Shown: positions 15,585-24,457, counted from the stretch's first letter. The stretch: 31,013 bases of DNA from Candidatus Magasanikiibacteriota bacterium (GCA_003514455.1 DOQH01000037.1:1-31013), one strand, 5' to 3'. Notes: a model not told the origin generated them from the sequence alone. Numbers and translations: made by a program.

Positions 15585-15842
15585 CTAAAATAATTTTCCG
15601 TCTTTTTCTTCTTCATCGTCGTCTTCCTCCGTGTTATTTTCAAACTTCGCTTTAATTTGTTTCACCTTGGCTTCAATATTTCCCAAGTATTTTTTAAGCT
15701 CTCCCACCAGCTTAATCCCATCTTCAAATTTTTTCACACCCTCTTCCAAATCCACATCGCCTTTTTCAAACCACTCCACGAGTTTTTGCAGTTCATCGTA
15801 GGATTTGGCGAAATTGATTTTACTTGTTGTTTTTGCTGACAT
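15585..15842 (-). CDS. xseB: Exodeoxyribonuclease VII small subunit
   Basis: Small subunit of exonuclease VII, which binds the large subunit and is needed for degrading single-stranded DNA to short oligonucleotides. It has 85 residues. The family core is clear: FAKSYDELQKLVEWFEKGDV, DLEEGVKKFEDGIKLV, and a helix with YLGNIEAKVKQI. The C-terminal tail is very acidic (TEEDDDEEEKDG). Located 4 nt after xseA on the same strand. Confidence 0.93.
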   Translation of the reverse strand: MSAKTTSKINFAKSYDELQKLVEWFEKGDVDLEEGVKKFEDGIKLVGELKKYLGNIEAKVKQIKAKFENNTEEDDDEEEKDGKLF

Positions 15843-15846
15843 AAAT

Positions 15847-17025
15847 TTAAAATTTCTTGTTAACCCCTGCTCCTAATTTCCCATTTCCCAATTCTACCAC
15901 AATTTCCTCCCCAATGGCTACATCCTCGGCGCGGCGGATGATACCGCGCTCTCCGCGGACAATGCTGTAACCGCGCGACAACAACCGCGCCGGGTCAAGA
16001 TTCACAAGCATTTTTTGAAAATTATTCAACCCCTGGCCGTAATTTTCCAGCTGAAAAAAGAAACTTTCAAAACGATGCTGAAAATTTCCAAACAATTCCT
16101 GGCATTTAATCAATGGCGCGCGCGCATTGTATTCAATCAAAGAAAAAATCCTGTCCACTTCATGACTCGCGTTGCTGATTTTATAATTCAAATTGCCTTC
16201 CATTTGTTCAATTATAAAATTCAGCTCGGAAACAATTTCCGTCCGGCTGGGCACGGCGCGTTCGGCCGCGTTGGAAGGCGTGGACGCGCGAACATCGGCA
16301 ACAAATTCCGCTAAACATTCATCGCGTTCATGGCCAATGCCGCAAATCACCGGCACTTTTACTCCATACACAGCTCGCGCCACCTCTTCGCTGTTAAATG
16401 CTTGTAAATCCTCCATTGACCCGCCGCCTCGAGTCAACACGCAAACATCATAATCATCCGCATGACTGTTAAGCCATTTAAAAGCACTCGTAATTTCCCC
16501 AATAGCCGAAGCGCCCTGCACTGTCACAGGAATCAAATCAATTTCCACCCCGCCCCAACGATTGTTTAAAATCTTTAAAAAATCAGTGTAAGCAGCCGCG
16601 CCCGGCGATGTAATCAAAGCGATTCGCGAAGGAAAACGCGGAATTTGCCGTTTGCGTTCAGACGCGAATAACCCCTCGGCTGTTAATTTTTTCTTTAACA
16701 AATCATACGCCTTTTTCAATGTCCCTTCGCCCAAAAGCTCCACTTTATTAACGGTAAAAGAAAATTTGCCGGATTTTTGATAAATTTTCGGATAGCCAAA
16801 CACGCGCACTTTCATTCCATCTTCCAAAGCCGTTTTCAAATTCCAAGCGGTCATAAAACAAGTGACAACTCCGGACTCATCTTTCAAACTAAACCAAATC
16901 CACTTACCTTGTGAAATGTTAAAATCCGCAACCTCGCCCTCAATCGCCAAATCATTATATGGAGCTATGGAAGCCAACGCGTCGTTAAGAAATTGAATAA
17001 ATTCGGAAACGGAAAAAATTGTCAT
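15847..17025 (-). CDS. xseA: Exodeoxyribonuclease VII large subunit
   Basis: Catalytic subunit of exonuclease VII; 392 residues, somewhat shorter than the usual 400-450. The N-terminal OB fold is SVSEFIQFLNDAL, LAIEGEVADFNISQGKWIWF, SLKDESGVVTCFMT. The catalytic domain has RIALITSPGAAAYTDFL, VCVLTRGGGSMEDLQAFNSE and GIGHERDECLAEFVADVRAS followed by TPSNAAE, matching the conserved GHE-x-D, AD-x-RA-x-TPS signature. The C-terminal part is helical, shortened, ending in LLSRGYSIVRGERG. Its start overlaps the L,D-transpeptidase stop as ATGA. Confidence 0.95.
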   Translation of the reverse strand: MTIFSVSEFIQFLNDALASIAPYNDLAIEGEVADFNISQGKWIWFSLKDESGVVTCFMTAWNLKTALEDGMKVRVFGYPKIYQKSGKFSFTVNKVELLGEGTLKKAYDLLKKKLTAEGLFASERKRQIPRFPSRIALITSPGAAAYTDFLKILNNRWGGVEIDLIPVTVQGASAIGEITSAFKWLNSHADDYDVCVLTRGGGSMEDLQAFNSEEVARAVYGVKVPVICGIGHERDECLAEFVADVRASTPSNAAERAVPSRTEIVSELNFIIEQMEGNLNYKISNASHEVDRIFSLIEYNARAPLIKCQELFGNFQHRFESFFFQLENYGQGLNNFQKMLVNLDPARLLSRGYSIVRGERGIIRRAEDVAIGEEIVVELGNGKLGAGVNKKF

Positions 17026-17609
17026 TTGATTATTATTTTAGTCCCTTTATCCGCCCACTGATACAATCCTTCCATATTGGCGTATGAAACGTTCACGCAT
17101 CCGTGACTCATCTGTTTGCCGAATTTGTTATGCCAAAAAGCGCCGTGAATGTAGTAATTAAAACCCTTGCCTTTTTTAAACATCAAATTCCACTTAGTGT
17201 TTGGATAACTATACCCGGGACCGCCATAATTTACCAGTGGCTTTTTTGCCAGCACTGTAAATTCTCCCTTGGGCGTGGGCATTTTGGGCAGACCGCTGGA
17301 AATCAAAAAACTTCCCAATTCCACATGACCTAAAAAATAGCTTAAGCGCTGAATGGCCAAATCAACTGCGATTTTTTTAGGCAATTTGATTGGCGCGGGA
17401 TCAACCGGACTATAGGCATTCTGCACTTCCAAACCATCAGGATAGCCGTCGTTGTCTGAATCAATTTTGGCAGAATCAGAGCCAAAAGCCAATTCCAATG
17501 CGTCAGTCAGGCCATCATTGTCAGAATCCGTTGCGTCAGATTCAATGGCTCGAGCGGGAGAGACAAAGAAAAATATAAACAATAGTGCAATAAAATAACG
17601 CATGAGCAT
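17022..17609 (-). CDS. Secreted L,D-transpeptidase (YkuD) with calcium-type DxDxDG repeats
   Basis: A 195-residue secreted protein. Signal peptide: MLMRYFIALLFIFFFVSPARA, with probable cleavage after residue 21 (a second ATG two codons in is also possible). Two thrombospondin-3-like calcium loops follow, DSDNDGLTD (28-36) and DSDNDGYPD (50-58). The YkuD domain has YYIHGAFWHNKFG and the catalytic SHGCVN with Cys171. L,D-transpeptidases make 3-3 peptidoglycan cross-links or attach proteins to the wall. It indicates a wall outside the membrane, consistent with mreB. The short linker between the calcium loops and the catalytic domain suggests wall or surface docking that depends on calcium. Coupled to xseA by a 4-nt overlap. 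Confidence 0.92.
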   Translation of the reverse strand: MLMRYFIALLFIFFFVSPARAIESDATDSDNDGLTDALELAFGSDSAKIDSDNDGYPDGLEVQNAYSPVDPAPIKLPKKIAVDLAIQRLSYFLGHVELGSFLISSGLPKMPTPKGEFTVLAKKPLVNYGGPGYSYPNTKWNLMFKKGKGFNYYIHGAFWHNKFGKQMSHGCVNVSYANMEGLYQWADKGTKIIIK

Positions 17610-17615
17610 ATTGTA

Positions 17616-18530
17616 TCATTTTATGGCCTCGCCGTCACTTGCCATCTCCACATCGCCATCTGTATCAGTGCGAAAAATTTTTACGCTGTTCCGCTCCAAG
17701 CGGCGCAGTGTGCGCAAATGCGGATGGCCAAAATCATTGCCAAGACCAGAAGAAATCACGGCCATTTGCGGCTGGACTGCTTTTAAAAATTTATCATTGG
17801 TGGATGAATGAGAACCGTGATGGGCGACTTTCAAGACATCCGCGCGCAAATCTGCTTTATCTTTTAATAACTCCTCCTCCACCGGAGTTTCCGCGTCGCC
17901 GGTGAATAAAAATTTCGTCCGACCATAAATCAGTTTAAAAATAATGGAAACATTATTCAAATTATTGATTTTCGCGAATTTTGATTCTTCCTGCCCTTTT
18001 ATTTCAATACCTGACAAATCTTTGTTGGGATATAAAAAATCCAATTTTATTCCGCTGTCCAATTCCAAAACCTGCGGCTTATCAATAGTTTTCATCGTGA
18101 TATTTTTTTCTTTTATCAATTTCAACCATTCCAAAAAAGAATAAGTGGTGTGCGCCACACCGGAATAATATACAACACCCACATCGTATCTTTTCAAAAC
18201 AGAAACCAAGCCATCCAAATGGTCGGCGTGCGGATGAGTCAAAATCATATAATCAATTTTCTTTTGACTCAACGGCAAATATTTTCCCAATTTTGTCAAT
18301 ACTTTGTCATCCGGTCCACCGTCCACCAAAATTGTCTTGTCTTGCGGCGTTATTATCAAAGCTGAATCACCTTGACCAACATCAAAGAAAATTACCCGTA
18401 ACGAAGAAGTTGCAATTTTTGATGAGCTAAAAATTGGCGGAGTGGCTATTTTCACCGGTTGACGATAAAAAAATAGGCCGATGACAGAGACAGCGACAAA
18501 AATGATGGCAACAAATAATTTCTTTTTCAT
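17616..18530 (-). CDS. ComEC-type metallo-beta-lactamase-fold protein
   Basis: 304 residues. Start chosen at the ATG 18530-18528, which overlaps the upstream comEC stop as ATGA; a longer reading to 18632 would run inside comEC and add a non-family tail. One N-terminal membrane helix (LFVAIIFVAVSVIGLFF), then the beta-lactamase fold: VIFFDVGQGDSALI, TILVDGGPDD, metal site THPHADHLDG (His99, His101, Asp103, His104), FLFTGDAE and VAHHGSHSSTN. This corresponds to the C-terminal domain of ComEC, proposed to cut or process DNA at the uptake channel. Here it is a separate polypeptide next to the channel gene. Confidence 0.88.
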   Translation of the reverse strand: MKKKLFVAIIFVAVSVIGLFFYRQPVKIATPPIFSSSKIATSSLRVIFFDVGQGDSALIITPQDKTILVDGGPDDKVLTKLGKYLPLSQKKIDYMILTHPHADHLDGLVSVLKRYDVGVVYYSGVAHTTYSFLEWLKLIKEKNITMKTIDKPQVLELDSGIKLDFLYPNKDLSGIEIKGQEESKFAKINNLNNVSIIFKLIYGRTKFLFTGDAETPVEEELLKDKADLRADVLKVAHHGSHSSTNDKFLKAVQPQMAVISSGLGNDFGHPHLRTLRRLERNSVKIFRTDTDGDVEMASDGEAIK

Positions 18531-20047
18531 AAATTTGCTGGACGCCTGAATCTCCACATAATCCAAATCAAAACCGCATACGCTAAAATCATCACCCACC
18601 ATGACACTTGCGGCACAGCGATTGACGCCCAACCCAAACTGGAAAAATACTCCACCACTTTAATAATGTATGTCAGCGGCAGCCAAACAACCGAACCCCA
18701 CACCTGTCCCAATGGAAAATACAATAAGCCCAAAATCATGGCGCCAAAACCCAAAGCCATGGTGTAAGGAATGGCTGGCAAAATCAATAAATTCACAATC
18801 GGCGCGACCAGAGAAAAACTGCCGAACGAATAGGCGATCAAAGGCGCGGTGGCCGCAATGGCGCTCAAAGTGGTAAGCAAAGATTCCTTAAACCCCAAAA
18901 TCTTGGGCCAAGACCGGCTGTAATTTTCCAAAATCGGCGACAAATACAAAATTCCCAAAGTGGAGGCAAATGATAATTGAAATCCGGCATCAAAAAAAAT
19001 CAGCCGCGGATTAAACAACAGCATTAAAAAGGCGGTAAAAACCAAAACCCGTCCGGCTTGACTCAATCGCCCAACATGGCGCGCCCACAAAACAATAATA
19101 CCCATAAGCCCTGCCCGCACCACAGACGCGCTCGCTCCGGTCAGCAAAACAAAAACAACAATTAAAACAACCGAAACCCCAAAAGCGCGCTTGCGCGGCA
19201 CGCTTAAACCCTGCAAAATCGCGAGAATAGCCGCGGCAATAATAGTGATATTATAGCCTGAGACAGCAACAATGTGCGCCGTACCGGTGCGGCTGAAAGC
19301 CAATTTTAAATCAGCTGGAATTGACTGACGCGCGCCGTAAAGCAAACCGCCGAGAAAAGACGATTGCGGTTCGGGCAAAATTTTATTCACTCCCTCAACC
19401 AAAATACTTTTAAATATTAAAATTTTTCCATAAAACCAATTACCGTGTCCCGGCTCAACTTCTTTAATTCTCCCGTTCAAACACACGCTCCAAACGCCCT
19501 GCCGCGCCAAATAGGCCGGATAAGAAAATTTTTGCTCGCCATCTTCGCTTTCCAACGGCTTGACCAAATTGCAATTTAATGATAATAAATCGCCATAATG
19601 ATATTCCGGATAACGATCTAAATACAAAATTGCCTTGCCGTTCACGGCGCGCGTTTCGTCATCGCTCGTGATGACTTTCAATTTCTCAACCTGTAAAATT
19701 ATTTTCTGCTTACCATCAAAACTTGGATCGTCGGAAATAACTCCTTCCGCCGCAATCCATCGATCATGATAAAAAATCAAATTTGACGGCGCGAGCGGCG
19801 GCTCAGTCATAGAAAAACGAAAAAAAGATAAAAATAAAAAAAGAGCGCCAAGAGACAACAGGCGCCAGTTCTTTTTTGGCCAAAACACCACCGCAGCCGC
19901 AATCAATAAAATAAAAATAAAAATCAGCTGGCTCAAATTGGCTCGACTGATTTTCAAAACAGGCGCGGCAACCGCGCCGATAATAAAGCTACTCAAAACA
20001 AAAATAAAAACACCGGATTTGGATTGGGCTAGTTTGTGTAAGAACAT
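18527..20047 (-). CDS. comEC: ComEC/Rec2 competence channel (membrane part)
   Basis: A 506-residue polytopic protein, the putative inner-membrane channel for single-stranded DNA uptake in natural transformation. The N-terminal helices are followed by an OB-like outside domain (DRWIAAEGVISDDPSFDG, LSLNCNLVKPLE), then the competence domain: FLGGLLYGARQSIPADLKLA, FSRTGTAHIVAVSGYNITII, GASASVVRAGLMGIIVLWAR, FFDAGFQLSFASTLGILYLS. About ten membrane helices in all. The fused C-terminal beta-lactamase domain of many ComEC proteins is absent here and encoded by the next gene, coupled by ATGA. The start lies one base after the leuS stop. Confidence 0.93.
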   Translation of the reverse strand: MFLHKLAQSKSGVFIFVLSSFIIGAVAAPVLKISRANLSQLIFIFILLIAAAVVFWPKKNWRLLSLGALFLFLSFFRFSMTEPPLAPSNLIFYHDRWIAAEGVISDDPSFDGKQKIILQVEKLKVITSDDETRAVNGKAILYLDRYPEYHYGDLLSLNCNLVKPLESEDGEQKFSYPAYLARQGVWSVCLNGRIKEVEPGHGNWFYGKILIFKSILVEGVNKILPEPQSSFLGGLLYGARQSIPADLKLAFSRTGTAHIVAVSGYNITIIAAAILAILQGLSVPRKRAFGVSVVLIVVFVLLTGASASVVRAGLMGIIVLWARHVGRLSQAGRVLVFTAFLMLLFNPRLIFFDAGFQLSFASTLGILYLSPILENYSRSWPKILGFKESLLTTLSAIAATAPLIAYSFGSFSLVAPIVNLLILPAIPYTMALGFGAMILGLLYFPLGQVWGSVVWLPLTYIIKVVEYFSSLGWASIAVPQVSWWVMILAYAVLIWIMWRFRRPANL

Positions 20048-20048
20048 T

Positions 20049-22508
20049 TTAAATAACTATATTCACCAATTTTTCCTTCACATAAATCACTTTTTTTGGT
20101 GTTTGGCCGGAAAGCCATTTTTGAATTGTCGCGCTCTCCAACGCTTTTTCTTTAGCTACATTTTCGGTTAATTCATCAGCTGAAATTTCAAATTGATCGC
20201 GTAATTTTCCGTTCACCTGCACGACAATAATTTGAGTTTGATCCTTGGCTTTGGTAGCGTCAAACTTCGGCCAAGCGGCAAAAATAATGGATTTCTTTTC
20301 GCCCAAGGTCTGCCACAACTCTTCGCACATATGCGGGGCAAATGGAGAAAGCAGCTGCAACAAAATTTTGTAATCCCACACTGAAATTTTGGCCAAATCA
20401 GCAAAAGCATTTGTTAAAATCATCAAAGCGGAAATGGCTGTATTAAATCGCATGGTGTCAATATCAGCTGTAACTTTTTTAATTGTTTGGTGAAGCAAAG
20501 ACTCAACGGACGATTCACTACCGCCCAACTTATCAGCCAATCCCCAAACCTTATCCAAAAATCGCCTCACGCCAACGAGCCCTTGAGTGCTCCAAGCGCA
20601 TGGTTGGTCAAACGGCCCCATAAACATTTCGTAAACGCGCATAGCATCAGCGCCATAATTCAAAATTACATCATCGGGATTTATAACATTGCCCCAGCGT
20701 TTACTCATTTTGCGTCCGTCTTCGGACAAAATCAAACCAACATGCTGCATTTTGACAAACGGCTCTTCATGACTCACAACGCCGATGTCAAATAAAAATT
20801 TGTGCCAAAAACGAGCATAAATCAAATGCCGTGTAGCGTGCTCTGCCCCGCCAATATAAATATCCACCGGCGACCAATATATTTCTTTGTCCTTATCCAC
20901 CAAGGCCTTATTATTATACGCGTCAATATAGCGGAGATAATACCAGCACGACCCTGCCCACTGCGGCATAGTATTGGTTTCTCGTTTGGCCGACCCGTTG
21001 CATTTGGGACATTTGGTATTGACCCATTTGTCAATTTTCGCCAAAGGCGATTCACCTGTGCCTGTTGGTTCGTATTTATCAACTTTGGGCAATTCCACAG
21101 GCAAATCCTTTTCAGGCACAGGCACCCAACCACACTTGACGCAATAAATCAAAGGAATCGGCTCGCCCCAATATCTTTGTCTAGAGAAAACCCAATCACG
21201 AATTTTATAATTTACATGTCGTTTGCCAAAATTATTTTTTTCCAACCATTGAATCATTTTTTCTTTGGCTTCGACTGTTGTCAAACCATTTAAAAAATCG
21301 GAATTTACATTCACGCCATTCGCTATAAACGCAGCTTTAATAACATCACCGCCTTTAACAACTTCTTTAATTTCCAATCCGTATTTTTTCGCAAACTCCC
21401 AATCGCGCTCGTCGTGCCCTGGCACAGCCATTATGGCGCCGGTTCCATAGCTCATTAAAACATAGTCCGCAATCCAAACTGGCAATTTCTCGTCATTCAC
21501 AGGATTTATTGCCTTAACCCCTTTTAATTCTACGCCATTTTTTTCTTTTGCCAAATCAGTGCGCTCCAAATCGCTTTTGTTTTTCACCTTGGCAATATAT
21601 TTCTCAACTTCCTGCCTGTTAGTGATTAGCTGTAAATTATCCGCCACTAAAGGATGCTCCGGCGCAACAACCGTATATGTAGCGCCAAAAAGAGTGTCGG
21701 GTCGGGTGGTGAAAATTTTTAAAATGTCATTGCGAGGAGCCGGAGGCGACGCGGCAATCTCCGCATTTTTATCACGAGATTGCTTCGCTTCGCTCGCAAT
21801 GACACTGAATGCCACCTCCGCCCCTTCGCTTTTCCCAATCCAATTTTTTTGCATGCCTTTAATTGATTCCTCCCACTCGGACAATTTTTCCAAATCATTA
21901 AGTAGCCGTTCCGCGTAGTCGGTGATTTTTAAAACCCACTGACGCATTGGTTTGCGTTCAATTATAGTGCCACATCTTTCGCACTTGCCGTCTTCCAAAT
22001 CCTCATTTGCCAGTCCGGTTTGGCAAGACGGACACCAATTGATTGGTTCATTTGATTCAAACGCCAAACCTCGTTTGAACATTTGTAAAAATGCCCATTG
22101 CGTCCATTTGTAATATTGCGGGTCAGTGGTATTTATTTCTCTGTCCCAATCATAAGTAAAACCCAATGTTTCCAACTGTCTTTTGAAAGTGGCAATATTA
22201 CGCTCCACGGCTTCGCGCGGATGCACATGATTTTTCAAAGCGTAATTTTCCGCAGGCAAACCAAACGCGTCCCAACCCATTGGATGCAAAACATTAAAAC
22301 CTTGCGCCATTTTCATTCTGGAAATAACATCAGTGGCAATATATCCCTTAGGGTGCCCAACGTGCAGGCCTACGCCAGAAGGGTATGGAAACATATCCAA
22401 AATGAATTTCTTTGGTTTGCTAAAATTGTTCGATACGCGAAAAATCTTCTCATTCTCCCAGTACTTTTGCCACTTTTTCTCAATTTTTTGCGGATTGTAC
22501 TTATCCAT
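20049..22508 (-). CDS. leuS: Leucyl-tRNA synthetase with a repeat-derived insertion
   Basis: Class I synthetase that charges tRNA-Leu; 819 residues from MDKYNPQKIEKKWQKYWENE (the longer reading to 22568 crosses the terminator hairpin and is rejected). Signature sites: MFPYPSGVGLHVGHPKGY (HIGH motif as HVGH), zinc-type CPSCQTG and CERCG, editing domain entry FTTRPDTLFGATY with GTGAIMAVPGHDERDWEFA, second cluster CPKCNG, and KMSKR in place of KMSKS. The C-terminal anticodon-binding region (PFAPHMCEELWQTLGEKKS) is intact. About residues 235-261 (SVIASEAKQSRDKN and EIAASPPAPRNDI) are translation of a palindromic element at 21725-21804, between WIGKSEGAEVAF and the editing domain. First gene of a nine-gene unit. 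Confidence 0.96.
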   Translation of the reverse strand: MDKYNPQKIEKKWQKYWENEKIFRVSNNFSKPKKFILDMFPYPSGVGLHVGHPKGYIATDVISRMKMAQGFNVLHPMGWDAFGLPAENYALKNHVHPREAVERNIATFKRQLETLGFTYDWDREINTTDPQYYKWTQWAFLQMFKRGLAFESNEPINWCPSCQTGLANEDLEDGKCERCGTIIERKPMRQWVLKITDYAERLLNDLEKLSEWEESIKGMQKNWIGKSEGAEVAFSVIASEAKQSRDKNAEIAASPPAPRNDILKIFTTRPDTLFGATYTVVAPEHPLVADNLQLITNRQEVEKYIAKVKNKSDLERTDLAKEKNGVELKGVKAINPVNDEKLPVWIADYVLMSYGTGAIMAVPGHDERDWEFAKKYGLEIKEVVKGGDVIKAAFIANGVNVNSDFLNGLTTVEAKEKMIQWLEKNNFGKRHVNYKIRDWVFSRQRYWGEPIPLIYCVKCGWVPVPEKDLPVELPKVDKYEPTGTGESPLAKIDKWVNTKCPKCNGSAKRETNTMPQWAGSCWYYLRYIDAYNNKALVDKDKEIYWSPVDIYIGGAEHATRHLIYARFWHKFLFDIGVVSHEEPFVKMQHVGLILSEDGRKMSKRWGNVINPDDVILNYGADAMRVYEMFMGPFDQPCAWSTQGLVGVRRFLDKVWGLADKLGGSESSVESLLHQTIKKVTADIDTMRFNTAISALMILTNAFADLAKISVWDYKILLQLLSPFAPHMCEELWQTLGEKKSIIFAAWPKFDATKAKDQTQIIVVQVNGKLRDQFEISADELTENVAKEKALESATIQKWLSGQTPKKVIYVKEKLVNIVI
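21725..21804. repeat. 80-bp palindromic repeat inserted in frame in leuS
   Basis: Ends are a perfect 12-bp inverted repeat: TGTCATTGCGAG (21725-21736) and CTCGCAATGACA (21793-21804). An inner dyad GCAATCTC (21754-21761) / GAGATTGC (21776-21783) surrounds a short AT loop. The sequence matches the widespread ..CATTGCGAG..GCAATCT.. type of dispersed repeat. It adds about 27 residues to LeuRS without breaking the frame. Confidence 0.9.
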
Positions 22509-22525
22509 ATTTATGCTATATATTT

Positions 22526-22559
22526 TAACAAAGAAAGGCGCGTATGGCAATACGCGCCT
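22526..22559 (-). terminator. Rho-independent terminator after the eamA-glycosidase unit
   Basis: On the minus strand: AGGCGCGTAT (22559-22550), loop TGCC, ATACGCGCCT (22545-22536), followed by TTCTTTGTT. A perfect 10-bp GC-rich stem with a T-rich tail, located 15 nt after the glycosidase-like gene stop and before leuS. TATATA about 8 nt before the leuS ATG could be a -10 box, but no -35 box is visible. Confidence 0.85.
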
Positions 22560-22574
22560 GTTCATCATTAAATC

Positions 22575-23558
22575 TTACTTCATCCACACCTTTTTCGCTT
22601 CGTCATAAAGCGAACTGTCGCCTTTTTTGTCTTTCAACCAATACCAATACTCCACGCCCCACAAATATGATTCGGCAAAACCGGTGCGACGAGCGAAACT
22701 TACTGCTTCACGAAATTTGGTCGCATCCATTGAATGGCGCTGTTCTTCCAAAGTAATTTTGCTGATATCTTCGCGCAACCATGGCTCTGCTTGCAACTCT
22801 GCGATAATCACGCCGGCAGGATAGAGCCCGGCCAATTTGGCTTTCCAATAATAAAGCGCTGGCGGAATCAGATATTTATAATTCCAATAACCAACATATT
22901 TATTCCACACAACGCGATAAAGTGTTGTGCCGAAAAAATCACCCAATCGCGACGCCGGCCGCCACCAGCCCAATTCCCCGCTATCAGTAATCAACACTGG
23001 CCGAAAATCCATTGATTTCACAAGCACAATTTCTTTTTTCACAAATTCCTTGTCCGCCTGACCGCACTGGCCAAACCAATTTACCAATGGCTCATTATCC
23101 ACCTGCCACATTATAATATTGCTTTGTTTTTTGTAATGTTTCACAACCGCCTGCAACATCTCAATCACCTGACCCTGTTTTTTATCCGGTGATAAATCCT
23201 TTGCCCAATCAGGCGCGTGGCATTCAGGCCAATGTGGCAAACGCTCGCCAATTGCCAAAATAATTTTGGCATTTCTCTTTTTGGCTTCGTTAATTTGCCA
23301 ATCCAAATCGCTGAAATCAAACTTACCCGACTCTTTTTCAATCTTTGGCCAATAAGCCAGCAAGCGCAGATTTCGCACTTTTAAATTATCCAGCATATCT
23401 ATATAGGTCTTTTTCCAATCCAGTCCCAAATATTCTGCTTGGGGCTGACTGAAAGTAACGCCAAAAATCATCGAACGACCAGAGGAATAATCGCGCGTCC
23501 AGAAAAAAACTAAAAATACCGCCAACAAAACCGCAATGGATATTAAAATTTTTTTCAT
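22575..23558 (-). CDS. Membrane-anchored TIM-barrel glycosidase-like protein
   Basis: 327 residues, with an N-terminal signal anchor (ILISIAVLLAVFLVFFW) and a (beta/alpha)8 domain of the GH clan A type. Seen: VRNLRLLAYWPKIEKESGKF then DFSDLDWQINEAKKRNAKI, the acid/base Glu in IIMWQVDNEPLVNW and a likely nucleophile Glu in VIIAELQAEPWL. This is the GH5/GH42-like arrangement (NEP after beta-4, Glu after beta-7). The glycan substrate is unknown; it could trim the cell's own surface glycan or host/environmental sugars. It starts 6 nt after the EamA transporter and is followed by a terminator, so the two form a two-gene unit. Confidence 0.82.
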   Translation of the reverse strand: MKKILISIAVLLAVFLVFFWTRDYSSGRSMIFGVTFSQPQAEYLGLDWKKTYIDMLDNLKVRNLRLLAYWPKIEKESGKFDFSDLDWQINEAKKRNAKIILAIGERLPHWPECHAPDWAKDLSPDKKQGQVIEMLQAVVKHYKKQSNIIMWQVDNEPLVNWFGQCGQADKEFVKKEIVLVKSMDFRPVLITDSGELGWWRPASRLGDFFGTTLYRVVWNKYVGYWNYKYLIPPALYYWKAKLAGLYPAGVIIAELQAEPWLREDISKITLEEQRHSMDATKFREAVSFARRTGFAESYLWGVEYWYWLKDKKGDSSLYDEAKKVWMK

Positions 23559-23564
23559 AACATT

Positions 23565-24449
23565 TTAAACCAACAAATACAATCCGGCGCCGATTAAAAT
23601 AATCGCCCCGATTTTTTGCGCCAACACCCCGCCGCGCAATTTCTCTTCCAATACTCGCGGCCGCCATCGCGCCAAAATCAAAACCATAATCAACAAAAAC
23701 ACATATTGCAAACCTTGCAAAGCATTGACAATCGTCACGCTGGAAATGGAAATCGCGTAATTAACCAAAAGAAAACTCGCGGCTCCGGCAACCTGGCCAA
23801 ATAAAAACAACAGCCCTGCTTTTTTAACTGTTTTTTCACTCGGATGAAAAATATCGCGCCGATTGGTAGCGCTATACAACAAAAACAATCCGCCAATAAA
23901 AGTTGTAATGCGCAGCCAGACAAAACCATTAATAAAAGACAAATTATTGTAAGCTAATTTTGTCAAAGTGTAAGAAATGCCAAACATCAAAGCCGAAATT
24001 CCAGCGTACAAAAAACCACGCGCCAAATTTTTCTTGTTGCTCTTGTCAAGAGAAATGAAAATCGTGCCGATGATGATTAAAATAAAAGCGAACAACTGTT
24101 TTCCGCCAAGCCGCTCGCCCAGCAACCAAAAAGAAAATAAAAACACAAAAATCGGCGACAAGCCGCCGATAAATGGCGTAATGCGCGAACTTTCATTCAC
24201 CGCCAACCCCTTAAAAAGATGCAAAAGCGCGCAAGTAAACGAGACGCCGGCTATAAAAACAATGCCAAAATTGTACCAGCCAATCCAGTCAAATCCCCAT
24301 GGTATTAAAACCAGTCCCAAAAGCCCTAAAGAGCTAATCGCAAACGCGTACACAGCCGGATTTGAAATTTTCTTGGAAATCAAAAACTTATCCACGACTG
24401 CCGCGATGGCGTTTAAAAAATAAGCGACGGCTGTAATTAAGAGCCACAT
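23565..24449 (-). CDS. EamA/DMT-family transporter
   Basis: A 294-residue membrane protein with about ten hydrophobic helices in two repeated halves, as in the drug/metabolite transporter superfamily. Seen: VAYFLNAIAAVVDKFLISKK in helix 1, INESS-like NESSRITPFIGGLSPIFVFL in the first half, and YAISISSVTIVNALQGLQYV in the second. The solute cannot be told; family members move amino acids, sugars-nucleotides and other small metabolites. It is transcribed from an extended -10 promoter whose start is at the ATG or one or two bases before it, and is followed by a glycosidase-like gene. Confidence 0.87.
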   Translation of the reverse strand: MWLLITAVAYFLNAIAAVVDKFLISKKISNPAVYAFAISSLGLLGLVLIPWGFDWIGWYNFGIVFIAGVSFTCALLHLFKGLAVNESSRITPFIGGLSPIFVFLFSFWLLGERLGGKQLFAFILIIIGTIFISLDKSNKKNLARGFLYAGISALMFGISYTLTKLAYNNLSFINGFVWLRITTFIGGLFLLYSATNRRDIFHPSEKTVKKAGLLFLFGQVAGAASFLLVNYAISISSVTIVNALQGLQYVFLLIMVLILARWRPRVLEEKLRGGVLAQKIGAIILIGAGLYLLV

Positions 24450-24457
24450 ACCTATTT

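Noticed and set aside
18527..18530. ComEC split as a frameshift artefact
   Set aside because: The junction is a clean ATGA overlap, and the second protein begins with its own basic-hydrophobic anchor, so two genes are more likely than one broken gene.
18531..18632. N-terminal extension of the beta-lactamase-fold gene to 18632
   Set aside because: The extra 34 residues overlap the comEC coding sequence, contain no family sequence and would hide the clear ATGA junction plus signal-anchor start at 18530.
22509..22568. Extended LeuRS start at 22568
   Set aside because: The added residues are read through the terminator hairpin at 22536-22559; the family start is MDKYNPQKIEKKW at 22508.
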